A stretch of DNA of 39,522 nucleotides from Endozoicomonas atrinae (GTDB lineage Bacteria; Pseudomonadota; Gammaproteobacteria; Pseudomonadales; Endozoicomonadaceae): NCBI RefSeq assembly GCF_001647025.1, contig NZ_LUKQ02000026.1, positions 1 to 39,522 on the forward strand. The letters run 5' to 3'. The translations under genes and the position numbers were made by a program. The notes below the pieces were generated by a model. It was not told the DNA's origin. It worked only from the letters and a program-made list of their open reading frames with translations, and did not search any database. Of the stretch, positions 16,828-27,700 are shown in pieces; the stretch's first letter is position 1, and each line of letters begins with the position of its first letter.

Positions 16828-17079
16828 ATGCAAGCCGAAGAGGTCAAGGCGCTGCTGGAGAAAGAGATTGCGGGTTCACAAGTGATTGTTGAGGGCGAGG
16901 GATGTGACTTTCGTCTGACCGTAATCAGTGACCAGTTTGAGGCGAAGAGACCGGTTCAGCGTCAGCAGATGATCTATTCTCACCTGAATCCATTTATTAC
17001 CAGTGGTGCAATTCACGCTGTATCGATGGTGGCTTTGACTACCGCCGAGCGTGCCAGACAACTGGATAACCAGGACTAA
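16828..17079 (+). CDS. ibaG: IbaG/BolA-family protein
   Basis: This 83-residue protein belongs to the BolA/IbaG family, which works with monothiol glutaredoxins in iron-sulfur handling and acid response. The family pattern is visible: an N-terminal helix (EEVKALLEKEIAGSQVIVEG), a beta hairpin with CDFRLTVISDQFEAK, a RPVQRQQMIYSHLNPFITSG helix and IHAVSMVALTTAE near the end. The conserved histidine of YSHL is present. Placement directly upstream of murA is the usual one in gammaproteobacteria (yrbA-murA). It has its own candidate promoter and a GAGAGGTTGG ribosome-binding region. Confidence 0.92.
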   Translation: MQAEEVKALLEKEIAGSQVIVEGEGCDFRLTVISDQFEAKRPVQRQQMIYSHLNPFITSGAIHAVSMVALTTAERARQLDNQD

Positions 17080-17123
17080 CAGGGCCCTTGAAAGGTATAA
17101 TCCGACAAAGATTTATATGCTCA

Positions 17124-17170
17124 GGGTGGATACTGGTTTATAGCTGCACTGCTATATGAAAGTTGCACCC
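17124..17170 (+). other. Hairpin in the ibaG-murA gap
   Basis: GGGTG (17124-17128) pairs with CACCC (17166-17170), and inside it TATAGC (17139-17144) pairs with GCTATA (17151-17156). The structure lies 66 bases before the murA start in a 156-base gap. It has no T run, so it is not an obvious terminator; a leader or mRNA-stability role is possible. Confidence 0.3.
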
Positions 17171-17229
17171 TCCCTGGGCGTCCTCCTATGAACGCGTCTT
17201 GTCCGATTTCCTTTCCGGTCATTAAGTGA

Positions 17230-18498
<1,269 letters not shown>

Positions 18499-18523
18499 TT
18501 TACACTTCTTTTCTCTTTTCTTA

Positions 18524-18570
18524 CCCTGATTTTCGGCTTTCTGGTCAAAAATCAGGGAACTTTTCTTCTT
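18524..18570 (+). terminator. Intrinsic terminator after murA
   Basis: CCCTGATTTT (18524-18533) pairs perfectly with AAAATCAGGG (18548-18557) over a 14-base loop, followed by a T-rich stretch. It lies 26 bases after the murA stop, so the giant ORF downstream probably has its own promoter in the AT-rich 18571-18745 stretch, where I see no clear box. Confidence 0.75.
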
Positions 18571-18758
18571 TCTAAGATTCAAATAAAACGGTCGTTTCAA
18601 TTTTGTTGTTGATGACCTGAATATTTCTAAAGCCTTTTAAATCCATTCGAGAATAAAACCTTGTTAATTCATTGGTTTTGCTGGCTCATTAGATATCGTG
18701 TGATGAAGGCGCGCTCAAATACAAGAATGTTTTAGGCAATAGAATGGAGTCTTAATGA

Positions 18759-21700
18759 ATGGATATGAGGCTTATTATTATTAACCAAGCCACCATAGCG
18801 GGTGTATCTGGGTCTCCTGATGGATCAAACAGGAGCTTGGAGTGCGCTCGTCCTGATTCCAGCACCTCCAGAGATAATGATTCAAGCAGCCTTCGAGGCA
18901 GGTTGAGTCCTGCTCCTGATAAACCGGTTTTTCTTATTCATCGAGAGTCCATTACTCCGGTTCCGGGACAGAGCATTCTGGCTACAGCTGTAGGAGATAG
19001 TGATCAGAGCTTGCCTGCTCAGGGCCTCCCATCAAGGAAAGAAGTGTATGCAGGACAAGAAGAGGCCAGTTCAGTCCCTCAGCTAAGAGTTGGCAGTCCA
19101 TTTTCAGAATCATCTGAGAGTGATGACTATTTTGATGCGGAAAGTGGGTGGGGGATTGATCAACGGGAGTTATCTGCATCTAGCGATGCACCAGCCAGGG
19201 AAGTGTCTGATCAGCCTTTGTTATCAGCTGGTGCCCCGCAGCCAATGCAACCGACATTGGAGACAGCTCTTATAAAGGAACAAGAAGAAAGTGGGCATGC
19301 AAGCCTTCAAGTATCTGGAAGTGAACCAAAGCCAAAAAAGACAGGTTTTTTTGCTTCCATAGCCGGTATATTTGGCAAAGGGGGTAAAAAAAATAGAGGA
19401 CAGGAAGCCAAAACACTTACTAGCCCTAAAAATACACAGGAAACTACTACCGGACACAGCAATCTGGCACAAGCCACTAAGCCTTCAGAAACTTTATCAG
19501 TTTCACCCTCACCCTCCACTTCAAATAAGCAAGCTAAAACAGGATGGTCTTTTAATCCGGTTAAGCGCGCTGAAGAAAAGCTAAAAGAAACTTTTTTAGA
19601 ATATGCAGAAGATCCATATTTTCAAAAAGCTTTAGCTAATGCTATCAGCAATGTACTGGCTAATGAAATCAGAACTATCGACTCATTAGCTGAAGGTGCA
19701 AGGCCTTCCTACACGTCAACTTCGGTAAGACCTAAAGAGCAGAGTGATTTCAACTCTCTATATAATGAAGTCGAATACTGCATTATATCGCGATGTAGAG
19801 AAGCGTTATCAGAATTTATTCAATATGGAGCAGGTAAAGTTCTAGGAGATTCAGGAGAAGGTTGTATAGATAGTTTTACACCAGCAGTTTCTTTTGTACT
19901 TCAGCAGCAAATTGAAAAGTTTTACATAGAATATTTGAGATGGATAGTAGCTAGCCCTGAAGGACAAGAAAAAACTCAATTGTGGATTGAAGGTGGATTA
20001 AAGGATTTTATAGCGAAAGAAAGCAGGGAGTTCCGTCGTAATCAGCCTGCAAGTGATTCAGATAGCAAGCTTAAAAAGAAGATAGAAGAGCTGCCAGATG
20101 ATCTGGTACTAAAGCTTGATAAAGGGCTCAGGCATGTCGGTGCGGCGGTTAAGACCACAGTGGGACGGAACTCACCTCCTCTTGTTCGGCTTTTAAGTGG
20201 TGCTGTAAATGAAGTACTAGTAAAAGCTGTTGAAGATGGTGCATTAAAAGTGGAGAGTGATTTTGAAGGGGCTGCTAACGAGGTGATAAGAATCCTTGTG
20301 CACTCCATACACAATGTTCATTTTGATGTTGTCAGAATTTTTTCTACAAAAAATAAATCTGAGCTTAAAAAAATAAAGGCATTAAGAGAAAGCCTGATTG
20401 AGAAGTTTATTGATAAAACAATAAGTGAATACAGTAAAGTAAAAGGTGGAAAGATAACTCTTTGGCTAGCTAAGACGCCTGTAAAGTGGTTTGTGGAAAG
20501 TAAGATTGATGCGCTTCTTAATAAATATCGTGATGATGTTGAATTTAAAAAAGAGGTGGATGATTTACTTGATAAGAATATTCCTGATGTTAAAGAAGCA
20601 ATAAAACTTTCCATACAAAGGGCTAAATGGATAGCAGCTCGTTTGGCGTTACATGAGGAAATTAAAGAAAAAAATAGAGACGGAGGCATAGAGCATCTTG
20701 ATGAAGTTACGGCAGATGACACTCAGAGACTGAATAGGTCACAGCTGCTGCCGACGGAAATCCCGGCGGTCAGCCAGGGGCTGGTCGAGGCGGTCAAACT
20801 GGGCCTGGGTGAGCTGCAGCGTCATCAACCCGAGATCAAGGCACAGATCCAGCCGCATCTGACGGCGGTGGTCGACACCGCGGTCAAGCGTGCCGCTGCC
20901 CATGGGGCAGTTCAGGTGGCGGGTACCGAGGGTGCAGCGGCCATGGGGCCGGAGGCCTTCAGTGCAGCAGCCATGCCGTGGTGCCAGGGCACGGCGAGCG
21001 AACTGCTGAACCAGGCGCTGACCCGGGGACTGGCCACGGCCACGGCCTGGGTGGAGCAGGATCAGGACGGTGCCCGTGCGGCCATTACCCGGGCTCTGAC
21101 CCCGGCATCCGGTAATGCGGGCGAAGCCACCGGGCAGGCCGTGGCAGCGGCGGGCGATGACCTGAGTGCCCGTGTCCTGCCTCACCTTCGGGAAGCCATT
21201 GACGGCACACTGGATAAAGCCCTGGCGGACATCCTGGGCCAGGGGGTGGCACCGCTGCGCACGGCGGTGCAGGAGAACCGGCTGCTGTCGACACCGGCGA
21301 TCCGGGACGGCCTGGACCAGGTGGTGCTGCAGGTCGTGGAGCGGCAGGCGAGCCGGGCTGGCGCGCAGGTGGACCCGCTGTCGGACCATGTGATTGAGCC
21401 GGTGATGGCGACGCTGGCCAGCGAACTGACCGCTGGTCAGGCGACAGCGGTCGCCAGTGTGGTGGCGTGGCTGAAGAACGCTGACAACGCGCGGGCGCTG
21501 ACCGGGAAGATTACCCCGGCGCTGAGGCAGGTGGTGGAGCGGGTGCTCGCGGATGTCCTGGTGGACCAACTGCTGCCCGAGGGCAGTGAGGATGGCACTG
21601 AGTCCTTTAAGACTGCAATCCAGCCCTATCTCCATGGACTGGTCGAGCAATTCCTGGACCGTGCGGTCAACTACAGCCTGGAGCGGGTCGTGGCATGGGC

Positions 21701-24700
21701 CGAGGGTCACGGCGATGACATCACGGCGCTGGTAAAACCGGAGATCGAGAAAACCCTGGCGGGAGCGCGTCAGGAAGTGACCGAGGCGATCCGGGCACAG
21801 CAGCAGCGGCTCAGCCAGATGGCCAAAACCCACCGGGAACAGGGTGCCACCGCTACCCGGCTGGCCAGCCAGGTGGCCGTGAACACCGAGATCCGTCATG
21901 GCCGGAAGGCGGCTCCCGAAGCAGTAACGGCAACCGGCGCCACGGCGGGCGGTGAACAGAAGCCTGCGTGGCAGCGGCTGCTGCCGACGGAAATCCCGGC
22001 GGTCAGCCAGGGGCTGGTCGAGGCGGTCAAACTGGGCCTGGGTGAACTGCAGCGTCATCAACCGGAGATCCAGGCCCGGATCCAGCCGCACCTGACGGCG
22101 GTGGTCGACACCGCGGTCAAGCATGCCACAGCCCATGGGGCGGTCCAGGTGGCGGGTGCCGAGAGTGCAGCGGCCATGAGGCCGGAGGCCTTCAGTGCAG
22201 CGGCCATGCCGTGGTGCCAGGGCACGGCGAGCGAACTGCTGAACCAGGCGCTGACCCGGGGACTGGCCACGGCCACAGCCTGGGTCGACCAGGATCAGGA
22301 CGGTGCCCGAGCGGCCATTACCCGGGCACTGACCCCGGCATCCGGTGATTCGGCCGAAGCCACCGGGCAGGCCGTGGCAGCGGCGGGCGATGACCTGAGT
22401 GCCCGTGTCCTGCCCCACCTTCGAGAAGCCCTTGACGGTACGCTGGATAAAGCCCTGGCGGACATCCTGAGCCAGGGGGTGGCACCGCTGCGTACGGCGG
22501 TGCAGGAGAACCGGCTGCTGTCGACACCGGCGATCCGGGACGGCCTGGACCAGGTGGTGCTGCAGGTCGTGGAGCGGCAGGCGACCCGGGCTGGCGGGCA
22601 GGTGGACCCGCTGTCGGACCATGTGATCAAGCCGGTGATGACGACGCTGGCCAGCGAACTGACCGCCGGCCAGGCGACAGCGGTCGCCAGTGTGGTGGCG
22701 TGGCTGAAGAACGCTGACAACGCGCGGGCGCTGACCGGGAAGATTACCCCGGCGCTGAGGCAGGTGGTGGAGCGGGTGCTGACGGATGCCCTGGCGGAGC
22801 AGCTGTTGCCTGAGGGCCAGGAACAGACGGTTGAGCCCCTGAAGGTTCAGGCGTTGAGGGTGGCAATCAAGCCGGCGATTCAACCCTGTCTCCATGGACT
22901 GGTCGAGCAATTCCTGGACCGTGCGGTCAACTACAGTCTGGAGCGGGTCGTGGCATGGGCCGAGGGTCACGGCGACGACATCACGGCGTTGATACAACCG
23001 GAGATCGAGAAAACCCTGGCGGGAGCGCGTCAGGAAGTGACCGAGGCGATCCGGGCACAGCAGCAGCGGCTCAGCCAGATGGCCAGGCAGGACCGGGAAA
23101 AATCCCGGGGCGTGATGGCCCTGGCGCAGCGGGTGGCGTTGAACACCGAGATCCGTCATGGCCGGAAGGCGGCTTCCGAAGCAGTAACGGCAACCGGCGC
23201 CACGGCGGGCGGTGAACAGAAGCTTGCATGGCAGCGGCTGCTGACTGATGAGGTAATCGGTTCCCTGGGGGATGGCTTGGTGGCCGTACTGCGCGAGGGT
23301 GTGTCGGTCGTGATAGCGAAACAGCAGGCAATTGAAGCCAAGATTCGTCTCCATCTGCCCCCGCTGGTGACTACCGCCGTTGAGACCGGAGCTCGACACG
23401 CCGGCCGGCAGGCGACGGGAGGCCAGACGCTTGATCCAGCAGCAGGCCAGTTCAGTGAGGCTCTGATGCCCTGGTGCCAGAATCTGGCCAGCGGCCTGTT
23501 AACACAGGCCCTCAACGAGGGGCTGAACAAAGTCGATACCTGGCTGACGGATGATGCAACCGGTGCCCGTGCGGCGATCATCCAGGGGCTGACACCGACC
23601 GGGGATGATGAGACGGGTGTGCCCGGGCTGAGAGGCCTCATCCTGCCCAAGGCACTGCCGGAAATCCAGGAAGCCATCGACGGGCAGCTGAACCAGGCCA
23701 TGGCCCGTGTGCTGCGCCAGGGCGCCCGGCAATTCCAGACGACCATGGACAACAACCGGCTGCTGTCTCTGCCGGCGGTGCGCTCTGCCGTGGATCAGGT
23801 GGCGAGGCAGGCCTTGCAGAAGGGTACCGGGAAACTCGGGGCACAGCTGGATCACGTATCGACTGAGGTAGTGGGTCCGGTCAAGGTAGCACTTAAAGCG
23901 GAACTGGCTACCCTTCAAACGACAGCGGTCAACCACCTGGTGACCTGGCTGAAAGCCGACGACTATGCCGGTGCCCGGCAGTTGATGGCACCGCTGGAGA
24001 GGCAGCTGGAACAGATCGTTCAGCCCATGCTGCTGACGCTGCTGGCGGAACAGCTGGGAGAAACCGTAGACCGTGACGCGCTGGAACGACAGGCTGGCCC
24101 CTACCTGAACGGCCTGGTGCAGCAACTGCTGGCCCCGGTGATCAACGACAGCCTGAAGCGGGTGGTTGACTGGGCCGAGGACAACCATCAGGCGATTGTT
24201 AACGAGATCGCCCCCACCGTTAACGAGACCGTGGACTGGGCACAGACCATGCTGATGGATGCGGTCCGTAATAAACAGCAGCAGCTGCAGTCGTTCATGG
24301 CGGAAGACGGTGAGGTCACCGTGGTGGAGCGGGCCCGGATACTGGCGGATGGGCTGGCCGGGACACCGGAGGTGGTCGACGAGTCGGCGGCGGCCTCGAG
24401 CGGCCCCGAGCTGCTGACGGCCGGAGTGATCGGCTCCCTGGGGGACGGCCTGGTGGCCGCACTGCGCCAGGGCGTGGAAGAAGTGAAAGCGAAGCGGCAG
24501 GTGATTGAAGACGAGATCCGTCCCCACCTGCCCCCGCTGGTGACCGCCGGGGTCGGTGCCGGTGCCCGGTACGCCGGGCGGCAGGCAACGGGGGGCGAGA
24601 CACTGGATACGGAGGCTGGCCAATTCCGTGAAGCGGTGGAGCCCTGGTGTCAGGAACTGGCCACCGGGTTGTTGACGGCGGCCTTCAACGAGGGGCTGGA

Positions 24701-27700
24701 CAAGGTCGAGGCCTGGCTGACGGATGAAGAAGCCGGTGCCCGTGCAGCGATCATCCAGGGGCTGACACCGACCGGGGGTGAAGAGCCGGGCGCGCCCGGG
24801 CTGAGCGGCCTCATCCTGCCCAAGATCCTGCCGGAAATCCGGGAGGCCATTGATGGGCAGCTGAACCAGACCATGGCCGGGGTGCTGCGCCAGGGCGCCC
24901 GGCAATTCCAGACGACCATGGCCAACAACCGGCTGCTGTCCCTGCCGGCGGTGCGCTCGGCCGTGGAGCAGGTGGCACAGCAGGCCTTACAGAAGGGAGC
25001 ACAGAAGCTCGGGGCGCAGCTGGATCCCCTGTCAACCGAGGTACTGGGTCCGGTCAAGACGGCCCTGAAAGCGGAACTGGGTACCCTGCAAACGACAGCG
25101 GTCAATAACCTGGTGACCTGGCTGAAAGCCGACGACTATGCCGGTGCCCGACGGTTGATGGCGCCGTTGGTGGGGCAACTGGAACAGATCGTTCAGCCCA
25201 TGCTGCTCAAGTTACTGGCGGCGCAGCTGGGAGAAAGCGTAGGGCGTGACGCGCTGGAACGACAGGCTGGCCCCTACCTGAACGGCCTGGTACAGCAGCT
25301 GCTGGCCCCGGTGATCAACGACAGTCTGAAGCGGGTGATTGAGTGGGCTGAGGTTAACCAGCCGGCGATCCTTGATGAGATCGGTCCAACCGTTAACGAG
25401 ACCGTGGATAAGGCGGAGTCCATGCTGATGGATGCGGTCCGTCATAAACAGCAGCAGCTGCAGGCCGCGCTGACCGCAGAGGGGAACGCGACCGTCGAGA
25501 GGCGGGTCCGGGAACTGGCAGAGCAGTGGCACCCGGAAGCGGAAGAGACCGGCGAGCCGGCGGCGGCCTCGAGCGGACCCGAGCTGCTGACTGACGAGGT
25601 GATCGGATCTCTGAGCAAAGGCATTACTGCGGTGATCACTAACGGGACTGATATCATTCGTCGTAAAGTATGGACAGATAACCTGCGGCTGAAATTAGGG
25701 AGATATGAAGATTGCTCCAAGATGTCTATTTTTCCAATCGTTATTCCCCAAGTTCAGCGGATTGTTAATGAAGCGATAAGCGTTGGGTCTGATTATGGTA
25801 TCAGGCAGCTTGCAGAACCATCAGATGGAAATCCGGTTAGGATTACTGAGGCCGTAAAGAAACATTTTCAAGACCTCACAGCAGGTTATTTGGGCCATAT
25901 GGTTGCCGATGCTATTGAAGGTATGGCTGATGCTGTTAATAATAATGCAGGTGATATCCAAAAATCTATTGAGAAGGCGTTGAAGAGTAGCGGACCTTCA
26001 ACGGACTTGCCGGTATTATTAACCCCACATATTCATGGTGCTATTGATCAGATCCTACATGAAGGTAGGAGCTTAATTAAGGAGAGAATTTCAAAATGGA
26101 TTGAAGCCAATGCATCAGAAGCTACACCAGAGCTGCACAAGGCTATTGATAAAGTTTTGAATCACATTATGGCTAATGGTGGTGAATGGATTACCCGTCA
26201 TCAAAATGGGATTGAACTGGAAGTTATAAAACCAATACAGTTAGAAATTACTGAAACTCTCAAGGAGGCTCAGGCTGAGATTATTCAAAATGTTGCTGTC
26301 TGGTTGAGTAATGAAGCTAATTTAAATCGCCTTGTTGCAACTTTTACAAACGAGATTCGTGAAGCTGTTACCAATGTTGTTGTTGCTACTGTGGCAAAGC
26401 AAGTTTCTGGAAAAGAGAGTGGGCCAGAATTTCAACGTGTGGTTGATGGCATTACTTCTTATGTAGCCCCCATTATTGATCAGGCTCTGAGGCAAGCCAT
26501 TACTTACACGGTTAAATCCCTTTCTGGCTGGGTCCAGCAGCATGGCACAGACATCTCATCTCTGGTGAACCCTTTAATTGATAAAACTGTGCAAGATGTT
26601 ATGCCTTCGGTACGTCAAGCTGTTCAGGATAAAGCATTACTGCTGGCACGAAATAAAGCACAGGATATTGATTTTAATAAGCTGGCTGCAGAAATGGCTG
26701 TTGCTTTTGTTGATCACATTGATCCTGATACTCTGACTTCTGGAGCTTTGAAGGTTGAACCGAAAAGCAGTGTAGTAAGGGAGCTCCCTAAAATTTTATG
26801 CTTCTTGATGCAAACTGCCGAAACCTATGAGTGTTTAGGCGGTAATCTGATGGAGCCCATCAAGATTGATCGTGTTGAAATAGATGGTCGGGTGTTTAAG
26901 GATATCAAGGCTCAGCTGATTAGAATGGCTGATGGTTCTATCCGGATTCTGAAAATGGATCTGAAATTCGAGGATGTAGATAAAATTGATATTGATATTG
27001 AAATAGCCGGTATATCAATTTCATATCAATTACCGGAAAAAAGTAAGCTGTACAGAGCCGCTTTACTATCATCTGCTCCCATGATGAGTCCTGCCGATTT
27101 AGCTCGAAGTCTTTTTGATGCATTTGTACCGGAACGCATCGATTTTAATATTGATCAGATTACTGGCGAGTTTCATGATAATATTCTTGATGGCCCTGGA
27201 GAAGATACTCTCGGCTTTGGGCTTAGTGGCATCAAATTATCTCTTCGTTTACATAAATACTATCCAAAACCGTATATGGATATTAGTGTCGGGCCGAAAG
27301 ATGGGCATCAAACTGTTGAGTCGATAAAGGTCAAGGTTTCAGGTCAGGGCGTGGTTGATCATATAGAGGCTGACATTGATGTTGACCGTTATCGGAATGG
27401 TTTTGCTGATGTGAGTGTACTGGTAGAGCCCGGCCGGTTGAATCGTTTTGTGGGATGGTTGATTGGAGGACCGATTAAAGTAGAAGCTAAAGCCGCTATC
27501 AATAATGGGATAGGAACACTACCTGATGTTGGGGCGATCCATGTTCATGCTCCTCGCTTCGGTGGGATCTGTAATGCCCTGATAAAAAATACGATCAAAG
27601 CTTTCAATCCCGGCTTCCGTTTGGGGGATGATGGTAAACCCGTTATAAAATTAAAACTAACGCTATTCTCTGAAGAAAGGTCAAACCCGATTACCCGCTG

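Noticed and set aside
17095-17100. TATAAT in the ibaG-murA gap as a murA promoter
   Set aside because: No -35 box is found at a suitable distance upstream.
20739-23399. 886-codon open frame on the minus strand, opposite the giant gene
   Set aside because: It exactly overlies the GC-rich repeats, is itself repetitive, has low-complexity Arg/Gln/His/Gly-rich content and no family resemblance. Long antisense frames are expected where codons end in G or C.
23499-24905. 468-codon minus-strand frame opposite repeat units B1-B2
   Set aside because: Same explanation as the frame opposite the A units; it mirrors the repeat structure and has no protein-like features.
20745-25583. The repeat block as a CRISPR array or satellite
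   Set aside because: Units are over 1.1 kb, in frame and protein coding, so they are duplicated protein domains.
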